64,000 bases of DNA, from NCBI GenBank assembly GCA_963924555.1, contig OZ004589.1, positions 3,410,001 to 3,474,000 of the forward strand. The letters run 5' to 3'. This DNA comes from Crambe crambe (taxonomy: Eukaryota > Porifera > Demospongiae > Poecilosclerida > Crambeidae). Positions within the stretch are counted from its first letter, which is position 1. The number at the start of each line of letters is the position of its first letter. A program made the position numbers and the translations under genes. The notes beneath the pieces were generated by a model. That model was given only the letters and a program-made list of their open reading frames with translations, made no database searches and had not been told where the DNA came from. Below, piece by piece: positions 48,173 to 60,505 of this stretch.

Positions 48173-49119
48173 TGTGGAGCCCCCCTGTAAGGTAACTAAA
48201 CAAAATTCAGTGACAAAGAATGTACCTGCCTGTAAAACTGTAAGATACACCAGTGTACGTTTAATTTTTCCTTAATAAGTGTCATCATAATAGTTAGTAC
48301 GTTGTTGAAGAACCACTCCTTGTGTTTAGATGCATTAGTGCACTAACTGAACTTTCCATAGTTGAAACGGAGAACTCAATTGCTTTGAAACCACAAACAC
48401 CCAAGTGAAATAATATGCCCAACGAGGGTGGTTGCATGAGTGTGCAACATTCGAGTCTTGATTAGATTCTTAGGTCAATAATCATTGCTTTGTGCTTTAT
48501 AGCTAGCTAACTGTTCTAGCATGTTCCAATTGGACAGTGGGATCAGTGGCTTTGTGCACATTGCTGTGCTGTATGGGCTGAACTGTATGAAACTCATACA
48601 CTAACAGCACAGCCTATTGCTGCATGAAGGATTATTATAGTAATGTATGATACGCTCCTTTGATCCACCCACATAAAAACAAACAGCACTGTGAACAATC
48701 TATTACTAAGAACAAAGACATACTCAGAACACCAAATGAAACAGGAAAAAAAACCTGCGTGTTCATATCTATAGGGGCTAACTCCAAGAAGCAAGAAGCT
48801 CTGCCCACCAAATCAACACATAGCTAAACAATAGCCTATAGAGTTTTTCATTTGACGTCACAGGTCACGTGCGATTGATTTACCCCGCCTCCTGGTGTAC
48901 AGCTGATATAACAGCTCTGTACAGAAGCGGTAAACAAATGCTCTATAGAGTTTGATGGCTGTGTAGGAATACTGACACTCTGACTCAGCCATGCTGAACT
49001 CTTAGCTGATTGCCAACACGCACGTGTGGGCCCTATTTCACTGGGGGAGCCCTAAATACCAGCACTTTGAAGCTCCCCTGGGGGCCCCATATCACGGGGG
49101 GGGGGGCCCCATATCGCTC

Positions 49120-49342
49120 CTACACCGTGTTCACCAGTACAGTTTTTCTGTACTTCTGGTCTAGGTAATGCATCCATGCTGACAGGGAATTTGAAGCAGC
49201 CATTATTCTAGCTACTCTGTACTGGTAGCAGTGTGCTGCAATCTTTGACCTCAGCACCATACACGGCAAAAACAAATGTGCAAAAGGAACCCATTTTAGA
49301 TTAATTATAGTGAAACCTGACCCTCCCAGAAGCGGATGACCT
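49120..49342 (-). pseudogene. Oxidase 5'-end stub (right arm)
   Basis: Mirror of the stub at 40089-40311, with identical translation and no indels between arms over this stretch. ATG at 49203, stop at 49120-49122. Confidence 0.85.
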
Positions 49343-49780
49343 CCGTAAAACGGATAACCATCAAAGCACCAAGAAACACCTCCAAGAAACGGAACTCCAG
49401 ACACTGTGGACATTTGGCCACACCTAGTACCCGTGCCACACCCATAGTTTATTACTTGCTAAACAAGCGTACGAATGATAATAGCTAGTTGAGCTGTCCA
49501 GTATGAACATTTGGACATTTATAGAGACAGCAATGCACCTGCTGGTGAGGAGCAAATCGCTAGTCATCATTGCAAATGGCCCCATATATTTAACTAGCAT
49601 AGCTACAGTATAACCATCTTCAATAAGTCCTCTGATAGTTCAACAGGAACTAGTTGATATGGAACAGCCCAAAACATTTCTGCTAGCTATCTGCATGGTA
49701 AGGTTTTTTTTTTTGCTTTGTTGTTTTGTTTTGTTTTGTTTTGTTTGCTTCAAAACAAATCATTTATGAAAGAGAGGGAC

Positions 49781-50061
49781 AAAAAAGCCAGGGGGGTGTC
49801 TGAATTCACTGGAGTGGACTACTGAACTGGGAATACTGTGACATTATTGCCGCTGGAACTTTCCAATGTTACAACTGAAGTAATAGCAGTGATTACTGGT
49901 AGCTACACTAGTCTCACATGTGCCACAGACCATGTGAAACTATAAAAGTGCATATCAAGTCTACACTATATGGGAAACTAGCTAAGCAATGAAAAAAGTT
50001 AATTGCAGAATTACTGGTACACTAGAAGTGCATAGCTAGCTAGCTATCATCCATATACCTC
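49781..50061. repeat. Third foldback-arm copy (right arm)
   Basis: Mirror of 39370-39650. The adjacent (TTTTG)n run at 49702-49750 mirrors the (AAAAC)n tract. Confidence 0.7.
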
Positions 50062-50269
50062 TGAATACACTTGTTGTCTTGCACAAAAAATGGTAAGGCC
50101 ATAGCTATAGAGTCTACCATGCATGCTGCTTGTAGGTCAGTAAGAGCTAAATAATTACTAGCTAAGTTGAAATTTTTTTGTCAAGCTCTACTCTCCCCTC
50201 CATTCCACTTCCCTCCCTCCCCAGTAGTCAAGCAGCAAATATACCTTCATCTTAGACTATGGTAGACAA

Positions 50270-51330
50270 CAAGTGTCATTCACAAGTATGCATTTCTACT
50301 GGTAGATGAATTACTAGTGTAGCTACCAGTATAATTGCTGCAATTACTTAGCTAGTTTCCCATAGACTTTTATCTTTGATGTGCACTTCTATAGTTTCGC
50401 ATGTGTGGCATGTACACACTTCTAGTTACTACCAGTAATCACTGTTGTTATATTTCAGTATTTAAGTAATGTGAGGTAAAAAGTCAGTCCAATCCAGTAG
50501 TCCAGTCCAATAGTCCAGTCCAGTGCAATTCAGACACCCTAGCTAAGTTCCCTACACAATAGTTCCCTATTAAAAACAGTGCCTGTCGGCTATCTACACT
50601 GCATGCACAAACACATAACAGCTTTCCTGCATAGGTATAGCTACATTAGCAGTCACGCTCTTTTTGTGTGAGGGCGGCAACGCCATACTACGATTTTCAG
50701 TGGCCATGCTTAGCTAAGGTAGCTACCTATGCAGGAATTAAAGCTGTAGAAATAAGTGTTTGTGCATGCATGCAGCGTAGATAGCCAGGCACTATGTTTT
50801 TAGTAGGGAACTTAGGGTGTCTGAATTGCACTGGACTGGGCTATGATTGCTGAGTCGACTACTGGATTGGACTGACCTTTTACCTTAAACTTGACCACAT
50901 TAGCTACTTGAATTAGCTACTTAAATGCTGAAATATAACAGCAGTGATTACTGGTAGTAACTTGAGTGCTAGTCTCGTACATGCCACATGTGAAACTATA
51001 GAAGTGCACATCAAAGATAAAAGTCTACCTATGGGAAACTAGCTAAGGCCACTATTTGTTGATCACATCAGATGGTTTTGTTCAGACTGATGCGGGCGGG
51101 CGGCATAGTATAGCCATTATGTCATTATTTTGACAGTCATTTTCTTGGAAAAACCAATCAGAAGTGATGCGGTATAGTATAATGGCCAAATCCTGTAGGT
51201 ATAGAGTAAACGGGGTATGAGAAACTTGTAATCAACCAATAGTGGCCTAAGCAATGAAAATTAATTGCAGCAATTATACTGGTAGCTAGCTGTCTACCAC
51301 TAGAAATGCATATCCTACTTGTGCATGACA
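50270..51330. repeat. Foldback repeat (right arm)
   Basis: Mirror of 38100-39160 with the same loop (GGCGGCAACGCCAT near 50675). Small indels distinguish it from the left copy. Confidence 0.8.
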
Positions 51331-51791
51331 GACTTATTGTCTGACGAAGGTCTTGTATCCCTTACGCTTGGCTGCCTCCTTTGCAGCGGTTGAAACGGCT
51401 ATCAATCAAAACATCATATTTCTATCCAGACGTGGTCAGATCTAAGTCACTATGCTGATTTTGAAGCTTGCAAGGCTATCAGTCTGTTGTATCCTAACAC
51501 TTGCCTTCCTCTGTGCAGCATCTCTAATCGCTTGAACAGCCACAACCCCCTCTCAAAAAACTCTGGCTACGGACCTGGGACTAGTCAATAAACTACTGAA
51601 TATGCTGCCAGACCAGTAGCTATGTGATTGAGAGGGGTGAAATAGAGCAGATTTATAATTTGCTGCAGAGATAATTTTCTCAAAGTGGTTGGCACAATGC
51701 TTATTGTTTCAGCACTGAGTACACCACATCCAAGCCATATATAGTCAGTACAGTGACGTCATAAGCCACCTGAGCTGAGCTAGCTGCTTAA

Positions 51792-52163
51792 TGGTAGCGA
51801 TTCCGGAAGCCATACATTTCCTGAAACTTTGGCCGGCCAGCGCAGCCTGACGGTTATAGAAGCGCTTGGTGTTTAGATATCACTAGCTAGCTTATAACAA
51901 GGCCTACCTGCTGGTGTGGGTTAACCAAGGAACAGGTGAAGCACATAGATGTTATACAGATTTACCGTTTTCCCCATATAAATCTCCATAGAACTAAAAA
52001 TCAACGGCGCTAACTGTGAACATAACACACTGGTTCATTTGGTGTTTGAGTAGTTAGTACATTTATTAAGCTGCTGCTGGATATGAGTTAAGCGTTCATG
52101 TGTTGATTGATCTTTGAGATAGAGCTAGTTATATGTGGGCAGGTCTAGCTTCCGGAATCACTA
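51792..52163. mobile_element. TTAA-flanked MITE, 372 bp, right arm only
   Basis: Ends share GATTCCGGAAGC as an inverted repeat (near 51798 and, as GCTTCCGGAATC, near 52148). TTAA lies directly outside at 51788-51791 and 52164-52167. The left arm lacks the element (GCTGCATATTAATGACGC in complement near 37625), with a few flanking bases also different. TTAA duplication is the hallmark of piggyBac-type elements. No transposase frame. Confidence 0.85.
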
Positions 52164-52413
52164 TTAATGCGCATATTAATGACGCATATTATTGTTACGC
52201 ATCTGCAACGTCATAAGCAACCTGTGCGTCATAAATTAATTAAGCAACGTCGTGTCCGGCCGGTAGTTGTTCTGATACTGTACATGAGATCGTCCGCTTC
52301 TGGGAGAGTCACTATAAATAAATTTAAAGTGGGTTGCTTTTGCACATTTGTTTTTGGTGTTGAGGTCAACAAAGATTGCAGCACACTGCTACCAGTACAG
52401 AGTAACTAGAATA

Positions 52414-54006
52414 ATGGCTGCTTCAAATTCCCTGTCAGCATGGATGCAGTATCAACATTACCTAGACCAGAAGTCCAGAGAAACTGTACTGGTGAACATG
52501 GATCTAGATTTGAGTCAGAAGTCCTTACCACTTAATGTTGGCATAATAGGTGGGGGGATGGCTGGCTTGTATTCTGCTCTTTTGCTGCAACAGAATGTCC
52601 CTGACATCAGGATCAAGATATTCGAAGCTGCTGATCGAGTAGGAGGTCGTGTCTACACGCACAAGTTCTCTACCGACCCATACCAATATTTTGACACTGG
52701 CGCAATGCGAATCCCAGATGTTCAGAGTCACAAGCCAGTTTTCACACTCATTGACTACCTCAATGAGGTTTTTCCAGACAATCCTCTCATAATGTACGAG
52801 TACTTCAACTCTGCAGAGGGAAATCGAGTATTCATGAACAACACAAAGAAACCGGATGGTTCTATCATGTCAGTTGAGTATGCCAATAAGCATTGTAGCA
52901 AGCTTGGATTTCCAGATGAAGTTAGTATAGCAGATGACGACGAAGCAAGCAAGTTATTGAAGAATGCAATAGCACCAGTTGTGGAAGAACTTAACAGTGA
53001 TTTTGAGGCAGCCTTGAAGAAGTATAGCCACATATCATTCTATGATTATTTATCAAAGCACTTGGGTTGGAGTAACCAGAAGATAAGCTATGCAGAAGTT
53101 ATGTCTGGAGCTACTAACCAATTCAAAAGGGGGTTAATCGATGAGATATTTTGCCTGAGGATGTATGATGATATTTCGTCTTGGAAAGCCATCGAAGGGG
53201 GGATGTCTAGGCTCCCTGAATTGTGTGCAAAAGCTTTGATTGAGAAAGATGCCAGTGTTTTGCTTAATAGCAAAGTTGAAGCTATAATCCAGCATGCCGG
53301 CGAAAGTTCAGTACAGGTGGGTTATAGTTCGATTCCGAAAGATTCCAAAGAGCTTGTGTATGAATCTTTTGATGCGATTATCCTGGCCATACCACCTTCA
53401 CGTGTCCGTATGATTCCCAAGCGACCTTACTGGAGACCAGATCTGGAACATGCACTGCGCTCTACTTACTTTGAACCTGCGTGCACAATGGGGTTGCGGT
53501 TCAACAGCCGATTTTGGGAACGTTCTGACTTGCAGTCACCAGCTTCACGGGGTGGACGATCATTTACTGATCTTCCCATACGCAGGGCACTCTATCCCAC
53601 TCATGGAATAGGGGATAACAGCAAAGGGGTGATTTGTATCTACAATGTGGATAATGACGCTAAACAGTTTTCACTTTTGTCAAAGGAAGAGAGGATCAAG
53701 TTAGCCCTGCAAAACTTACAAGATATGTACCCTGAGTTAGACATAGCGAAGGAATACGCTGGAGGCAATGAGTTTCTGGAAGAGGCCTTCATACAGGATT
53801 GGTCGATTGCAGCAACATTTTATCACCCAGGAGATTTTCTATCTCTTTATCCAAAATTAGTAAGCCCCCAAGGGAATGTATTCTTCTCTGGTGTTCATCT
53901 TAGCCCAAATTTTGTTTGGATTGTGGGTGCATTGGAGTCCGCTAAACGAACAGTGCAGCAGCTAATGCTCAAATTTTTCAAAACTGAGAATGTGAAGTAC
54001 CTTTGA
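52414..54006 (+). CDS. FAD-dependent amine oxidase (right copy), 530 aa
   Basis: ATG at 52414; same features as the copy at 35799-37391. Only four residues differ: Gln/Lys in NQF(Q/K)RGL, Gly/Arg in PYW(G/R)PDLE, Val/Leu in PK(V/L)VSP and Glu/Lys in FF(E/K)TENV. Both frames are intact. The 372-bp TTAA element lies about 250 bp upstream of this ATG and is absent upstream of the left copy, so the two promoters differ. Confidence 0.87.
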   Translation: MAASNSLSAWMQYQHYLDQKSRETVLVNMDLDLSQKSLPLNVGIIGGGMAGLYSALLLQQNVPDIRIKIFEAADRVGGRVYTHKFSTDPYQYFDTGAMRIPDVQSHKPVFTLIDYLNEVFPDNPLIMYEYFNSAEGNRVFMNNTKKPDGSIMSVEYANKHCSKLGFPDEVSIADDDEASKLLKNAIAPVVEELNSDFEAALKKYSHISFYDYLSKHLGWSNQKISYAEVMSGATNQFKRGLIDEIFCLRMYDDISSWKAIEGGMSRLPELCAKALIEKDASVLLNSKVEAIIQHAGESSVQVGYSSIPKDSKELVYESFDAIILAIPPSRVRMIPKRPYWRPDLEHALRSTYFEPACTMGLRFNSRFWERSDLQSPASRGGRSFTDLPIRRALYPTHGIGDNSKGVICIYNVDNDAKQFSLLSKEERIKLALQNLQDMYPELDIAKEYAGGNEFLEEAFIQDWSIAATFYHPGDFLSLYPKLVSPQGNVFFSGVHLSPNFVWIVGALESAKRTVQQLMLKFFKTENVKYL

Positions 54007-56379
54007 TGATTATATCTCGTGATTTTTTAGTGTTGGAATAATATTATTAAGTTGTGTGCTCGTAACAGACTGTAATTATTTTTACTGCTGACTTAACTTT
54101 TTAATAATAATTGTATCATCTTTGTGGTTACTCAGACCTGTGTGTTTGATCCTGTTTCAAACGTGAAGGTCTTTTCTGTTTCAGTTGTTTCAGTTAGTCT
54201 TAAAAGTGTTCTGTGTGTGTCTTGTAATAGATCGTTCACAGTTCTGGTTTTGTTATATTATATGTGGGTGGATCAAAGGAGCATATAATATTCTTCATAC
54301 AGCCATAGATATTAGACACGGTTGGAAACTTAATACTACCATATGTGTGTTTGCCAGCGTAAGATAGTTACCACGTAGTTAAGAATGGCTTCCTCGAGTT
54401 ATGCAAAAGATATCAGCGGTTAGCTGGGCTAAGAGTGTTTCCATGTTGTGCTTTTAATTAAAATTCAATATGTATACTGAATAGACTAGCTAGATACTGA
54501 GAGATTCTGTATCTCAAGTTTTGAGAGATGATAAATTTATGTGATTGGTAAGCCTTTAAAAATTTTAGCAACAAATTATCCAAAAACAGTTATTATACTC
54601 CTTATTTCAGTCTACTCCAGTAAGAAACAAACTTTTATAGGAGAAAATTGCTGCAAAACCACTTGCACTCATATAGCTAGTCCCATAAAGTCTGTACCTC
54701 TCTTCCTCAGAAATGTATTGCGACAATAGGGCTAAATTTTGTATTGGTTACAACACGGATAGCATGCGCAAAATGTATTAGCTTAATGGGTGTGACATCA
54801 CATGACCTACTTGTTCTGCGCATGCTATCTTTGCTGCATGTGAGAGTCTGGCTGGTACACTGTCATTTTCAGGTCATCCACATCAGACTCATTTACATCT
54901 TTATTCACACTCATTCATACATTTGAACCTTGACACTCATTAGTATACCCTGGGTATAAAAGAGTTTTTGTAATCAGTTATTTTCAGAGTCAGAGTTATA
55001 TCAATTTTGTGATGCGAATATACTACATACTGCACCTCCACCACTGCCCACCAGCACCACAAGACCAATGGTATCAATATACCGAATGGTCGTCACTACT
55101 AAAAGCAACGTTAATTTCCGGTCGATCGCAAGGGGATCCGGGAGCGAGCGTGATGATGACCTCTGACCCTCATAATTATGAAACTTTTACGCGTGTTTGA
55201 TAAGATCAGCGTTTTGACTATTGGCATGTTCTGAATCTCTTGAAGACTACAGTTCAGAGGTATAGCAGTTGTGCATTGGTTAGGCAATTCTATTTTTGAT
55301 GTCAAACTTGCTGCTGTCCCACTTTTTCTTGGCTTTGTCATTCTTTCTTCATATACAATTTGGCAGTTTGAAGCAAAAAAAAGAGTCACTTTTTTTGACC
55401 AAAAATAATATTTTTGCTAGCTACTTTGAGGTTGGGATGTATGGTTTCGCTAGTCAGGCTCTCCAGGTGTGAAGGAGGTAGCTGAAGGAGTTATGCAAAC
55501 CATATAAGTGGACACAGTTGTAGCTACCAGACTCTTCCTGAAGTGAGACCATCAGGATGTGAAAGCTTGTATATTGATCAGGCAAGTGCCTGACCCAGCA
55601 CTACACCTATATGCAGTTGATTTGATACTGGAAGTCTCACTACTGGACCTGCAAAGGTATACGTAGCTAATTGCTGCAAACAGTCAATAAATCAGGGAGG
55701 GATTCTTTGGTTTTTAAAATCTTGTGCAGGTGGTAGCTACAACTGCAGCACAGAAATCGCTGGCCAAAGTTAACAAAACTGGTATGAACAAGTTTCTTCC
55801 AGAAATTCTGCTTGAGCATTTTAATAATATGATTTCAAGTCTCTATAACGTCACAAACTAATTTGAGAATCCTGCATAATTATAATTACATAGCAGAGAC
55901 TTTGCCAGACCCCTCAGTATCTCATGACCATAGAAAATTTGTATATAGGTAATCAGAATATTGATGTAATAAGCAGTGAATTATAATACACACTAATGTA
56001 ACGAGGCTGTCTGCCTCGCTAAATGCTTGAGTCTTAGAATTCGCATAGACTGATTATTATTACAAACGACTCACAACTACATAGCACAAAACAGGATATG
56101 AAAACAACCACAGGATGACAATATTACCATGAATGACTTGCACAAACTATCAAACAATCATTATTACACTAAAACTGAAAAATGGTAGCCTCATCTTCCA
56201 AAAATATAGGCCTAGGAACTGGGCTACTGAAAACAACAACAATGACTATAGCAAAGTAGCAATTCTAAAAAAAAAAATTAAAAAAAATTTAAATAGCTAG
56301 CAAAAATTAATTATGACATGTTGACTAATAGAAACCAACTCACACTTCTGATAAGTCAAACATAGCTAGGTATCAAACA
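54007..56379. other. Intergenic region shared by both arms (right)
   Basis: Mirror of 33332-35798, between the convergent ends of the oxidase and the membrane-protein gene. Several small indels against the left copy. No gene recognised. Confidence 0.6.
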
Positions 56380-59300
56380 TCAATAAGTATCTAACATTTG
56401 TTCTCGTTCTTCAGCTGCCTTGAATATTTGTATATCAGCTTCTTCATTCGCTTGATCTTCAATCCTTTCATACCCCTTAAATCTTCTACAAAATTTTGTC
56501 TTAAGTTGAAGAAACACTCCTTGATTCTTAGAGTAGATGTATACATAGCAGAAGTGAGAGAACAGAACAAGAACTAAGACAAGAATTGCTGCACTTAGTA
56601 GGAAGATATAAGCGTCAATAAAGTCAGATCTGAAGACCAGATAAAATAAGATGATCAACCAGTAGTTGATCATGAAAAATAGATCCATCATAAAAATTAG
56701 ATGGGATTTAAAAGGACGTGCAAAGCTTTGGATCTGGATGAAAATCAAAAGAATCACAAAGTTGAAGATGAAAAGACCATTATAATCAGTTCCTCGTAAA
56801 GCACCATTGACTGAGAAGATCAAGACTGTTATCCAGAGACGGAGTCCAAACCAGAACCTCCATTTATCTTTAAAAGGACCACCATAAACATCGATCAGAG
56901 GCTTAAATTTGTTGACTGACTTGAACCTCATAAAGTAAGATGAGAATGTTGTTAAAATAGTGTAGAGTAGGAAGAAGAGGATGAATATGGAGGCAAGGAA
57001 CAGATAGAAACTGTGCAGACCATCGCCATATTCTTCACCACTATAAAACCACACTGTCTGTTCTCTGTTCATGTAAGAGTTATTACTATCATTGAATACC
57101 ACCAGATTGATAGTAGAATGAGTAATTATGTCAATCACTGTACGTAGAAGTTTAGAAAATGACAAATAGAATAAAGTGGCAAGAACTGGGACTGCAGAAT
57201 TTGAAATGCGGTTTGCAAATCTGATGGAATATTTCGCTACTAGTATCATTCCAATGACAATGCCCCATATGTACATGGGAAATACAAACTGGAGTCCTAC
57301 CTTATCGGTAGTAGTCATTCCCTTATAGAAGCAGAGTGGGAAGCCCAGGTCAAGGTTGAGCAGTGAGATCACAATACGAAAGAATGTCAAATGTGGTCCA
57401 TGGTGACCTTCTGTAAGTTTATCCAATGACAGACCTAGGATGTTGGCATAGAATATGACTCCATTGATAGTGCCAACAGCCACTGTGAGCTTCGATGCAA
57501 AGAGAATTGCCACTAGAAGGAGTCCAGCTAAGGCATAAGCTAGGAGAGTTAAGAGATAAACATCAGTGCAGTAATCAGAACAGGCATCAGATCCAAATAC
57601 GGCGCTATAGACAGTGTAGTTCTCCTTCTTGCATTGACCACACAAGATCCCAGTGCGGTTATTTAGGCAGGATAAATGAGTGATGGAATTGTCCAGGAGA
57701 AAAATTTGAAAGCTTTTATTGCAGTAATTAGGTGGACAATGACTGCTGAATGTGATAATGTAAGAGGTTGTGTTGGTAGTGTTGTGTTCCTCATAGCCAG
57801 TCCAGTAACCTTCAGGACTCGTAAACATTCGACTACTGATGTTGCACTCGTAACGGTGATTTTTCAGTGCTGATATACAATCACAGTAACCTTCGTCATT
57901 CAGATAGAAGCCAGGGGGACATGTTGCATTCATATTTACTTGTATGAATGGTACTATCAGTTCTTGGATTTCACTGTTCGAAACAAAAATTAGAAAACAA
58001 AGGTCTTCCCTTTTTTTGTTAAAAAATCTAAACAACAAAGTTGAAGTACTTCTAGTTAATAAATAGTACTCAGATTTTATGTACGAATAAGAGCTATCAC
58101 AACCTCTAATACTGAAGTCTTGATTTCCTGTATGCAATACTGAGAAAATTGGTTCTCCTGGATAGGTATGAATTTGCAATAAATATTGCATAATAGTCTC
58201 ACGGTGTAGAATCTGATAGTACGAATCAATATATGTACAATTCCATGGCTCTCTGCGTACTTGTGTACAGATCCCATTGGAAAGTGAAGTGTACTTATCA
58301 GTGTCATCAGCTTCTTTGAATATGGCATCAAGTAGTGTTGTGTAAGCATACTGTGAATGAGGTTCATCCCAAAATTCACTGTCAAAAGGGAAATTTGGAG
58401 ATATTTGATCATACAAAAAGTTCAACTGTGGTGCATATATTGAAACGATTGTATTCAAACTCTCATCCAGATTGTTTTCAAAATTAAGTCCAATATTGAT
58501 ATTACTGATATTATGCAGTGAATAAACTTGATTGGGTAATACTTGTATTGGACTATTCTTCAGAAGTTCAAGATCCTTCATACGGATTGCTGCATATATA
58601 GCACTTCCTTGATAGGCTGTGTTATTAATGAAATGCGCTCCCAAAGGCTCTTTCAGAAACAGAGTTGAAGATCCATCAAGTCTTATCCCTCCACCTCGGA
58701 ATGCATAACCATTACTGATAGTCAGGTCTCCAGTTAGTGTTAGATTACTTGATATAACATCTATCCCTGATCCACCATTGCTGACATTAAAAAAGTTAGT
58801 GCCGGTCATAGTAATGCTTCTTATATAAGCAAAATAGAATGAACTCGGGGCAAAAACATCATCTTGGTAACGATGGAACTGCAAATGCACATTTTTTATA
58901 TTCACATGCAAATTTCCTTCACCTTTTGTAGAGGCCACTATTTGTAATCGGTATGGATAATCATTGGAATCCAAATTTTCCTCACACCAAAATATATTAA
59001 CTAACGCAACCTGATGTGATAGTTGGCCTGGAAATTTGAAGACTTGTAGTGCATGGAGGGAAATATTTTCTATTTGTAGTGATTTGATGATATGATTAGC
59101 TGACCCACTGAAATTAGGAGTCTCATAGAAATATACACTCAAAACTGGTGGAATACGTCCAGTGATACAGTAGTCATCATAGAGTCCTTGAAATTTGATA
59201 TGAGAATCAGTTACACTATTCACAAATAGAATTAATGCATTACCAGTACTACCAGGGATCAGAGTAATATGAACATTTGCATTGAAATTTTGCTGTGTTA

Positions 59301-60051
59301 GTATTAGAGCAAATGTAGTGTCAAACATTCTTACTGGCATTCGTTTTCGGGTTCTCAGTAGATTTTTATTTAATAATTCAGATAATCCTAGGTCAAAGAT
59401 GCTTAGACGGAATTGAATATGTAGATCACATTGATCACTAGATATTATAGTGTCTAAGTAATAAAGCAGCATGGGTACTTCAAGGTCAGAAAAATTGTTA
59501 TTTGATATGTAGCTGTAACCACACAAATTCACTCCTATCATTGAGAGGTCATTAACATACAGATCGTGTATGGTTACATTTGAGCAGTGATTGAAGAGGA
59601 TTCCCATTTCGGTATCTTTGTCGTAGTATAAGAATTGATTAGTGTCATTAATATACCTCAGAGCTGAAGGTGGGATGCCGGCTGCAGGAGTGTCAGTTAG
59701 GAGAGTTATTGAAGTCATGGTAAGGTTTGTGACATTAAAAAATACAAAACTTGACGATGTAAGCTTAATTTTCACATTATTTTCACCAACTTCAGGGGCT
59801 GCAGCAATAGTTATGTCAGAGGTATTCTCCACAAGACAGAATCCAGTATCCTGATGATTTTCAATATGGAGTATTGAGTTGCTCAGGAAGAGAGTCGTAT
59901 TAGGAGGGATAGTTCCACTTGGAGAGCAAAGATAGCCTTCCAGGGTTTCACCATTGTTAATATAGACTGTTTCACTACTAGAAGTAGCCAGTAAGCTCAC
60001 TAACAGAAGTAGAATAGCCACAGTAACTCTGTGAATAGAGAGCTTGTCCAT
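56380..60051 (-). CDS. Beta-helix extracellular / multi-pass membrane protein, intact copy, 1223 aa
   Basis: The open frame reaches back to ATG 60162, but ATG 60051 directly precedes a signal peptide (MDKLSIHRVTVAILLLLVS) and is preferred. Counting from the longer start, residues to about 865 are extracellular, with many Asn-X-Ser/Thr sites. Strand-turn repeats (SNLTLTGDLTISNGYAF; FINNTAYQGSAIYAA) recall right-handed beta-helix or polymorphic-membrane-protein repeats. Two cysteine clusters follow (CPPGFYLNDEGYCDC near 748; CLNNRTGILCGQC). About 868-1205 holds roughly eight hydrophobic helices, ending in an acidic tail. I know of no named function; the order suggests a receptor or channel-like surface protein. 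Single exon. The left-arm copy is broken. Confidence 0.82.
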   Translation of the reverse strand: MDKLSIHRVTVAILLLLVSLLATSSSETVYINNGETLEGYLCSPSGTIPPNTTLFLSNSILHIENHQDTGFCLVENTSDITIAAAPEVGENNVKIKLTSSSFVFFNVTNLTMTSITLLTDTPAAGIPPSALRYINDTNQFLYYDKDTEMGILFNHCSNVTIHDLYVNDLSMIGVNLCGYSYISNNNFSDLEVPMLLYYLDTIISSDQCDLHIQFRLSIFDLGLSELLNKNLLRTRKRMPVRMFDTTFALILTQQNFNANVHITLIPGSTGNALILFVNSVTDSHIKFQGLYDDYCITGRIPPVLSVYFYETPNFSGSANHIIKSLQIENISLHALQVFKFPGQLSHQVALVNIFWCEENLDSNDYPYRLQIVASTKGEGNLHVNIKNVHLQFHRYQDDVFAPSSFYFAYIRSITMTGTNFFNVSNGGSGIDVISSNLTLTGDLTISNGYAFRGGGIRLDGSSTLFLKEPLGAHFINNTAYQGSAIYAAIRMKDLELLKNSPIQVLPNQVYSLHNISNINIGLNFENNLDESLNTIVSIYAPQLNFLYDQISPNFPFDSEFWDEPHSQYAYTTLLDAIFKEADDTDKYTSLSNGICTQVRREPWNCTYIDSYYQILHRETIMQYLLQIHTYPGEPIFSVLHTGNQDFSIRGCDSSYSYIKSEYYLLTRSTSTLLFRFFNKKREDLCFLIFVSNSEIQELIVPFIQVNMNATCPPGFYLNDEGYCDCISALKNHRYECNISSRMFTSPEGYWTGYEEHNTTNTTSYIITFSSHCPPNYCNKSFQIFLLDNSITHLSCLNNRTGILCGQCKKENYTVYSAVFGSDACSDYCTDVYLLTLLAYALAGLLLVAILFASKLTVAVGTINGVIFYANILGLSLDKLTEGHHGPHLTFFRIVISLLNLDLGFPLCFYKGMTTTDKVGLQFVFPMYIWGIVIGMILVAKYSIRFANRISNSAVPVLATLFYLSFSKLLRTVIDIITHSTINLVVFNDSNNSYMNREQTVWFYSGEEYGDGLHSFYLFLASIFILFFLLYTILTTFSSYFMRFKSVNKFKPLIDVYGGPFKDKWRFWFGLRLWITVLIFSVNGALRGTDYNGLFIFNFVILLIFIQIQSFARPFKSHLIFMMDLFFMINYWLIILFYLVFRSDFIDAYIFLLSAAILVLVLVLFSHFCYVYIYSKNQGVFLQLKTKFCRRFKGYERIEDQANEEADIQIFKAAEEREQMLDTY

Positions 60052-60505
60052 TATTAAGCTAATCACTGGATAGACGTTATGAAGTATGGAAGCATACAAG
60101 TCATCTGAGTTGATGCTGTTATAGCTAATGCATGCATGCTTTAAGTACTGTAGTCCCACCATCTAAATGTGTGGGCTGCTTCAGATAATTAACTAGCTCT
60201 ATTACTCATGAGGAATAATTCTCATATTTAGTGGTCCCATTATCTAATTAGGCTGTCATTAATGATTGTGTGCATGTGGTTGTCTCGTACCCATGAGGAA
60301 TAATCCTCCACATTTTAGTGGTCCTATTATCTCTGGATGTGAGTAACTTGATGCAACTCATTATTGTTCCCATCTCAATCACCTAACATACAGCTGTTCA
60401 GTTTGCAAAAAGATGATGGATTGGCCTGGTGCAGAAGATTAATTTTTCTTCATCTTAATTTCTTTCTGGACTTGGTTCTGAGCAGTCACTGAAGCAAGAA
60501 TTAAC

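Larger units (their letters stand above)
44853..48358. other. Spacer DNA without recognised genes
   Basis: AT-rich, with scattered repeats and short frames (e.g. 46276-46639, minus) that show no family resemblance. It holds the hairpin at 45171-45249, a GTCTATAGTATCTATG duplication near 47445 and a C24 run at 48149-48172. It is not mirrored elsewhere in the window. Confidence 0.6.
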
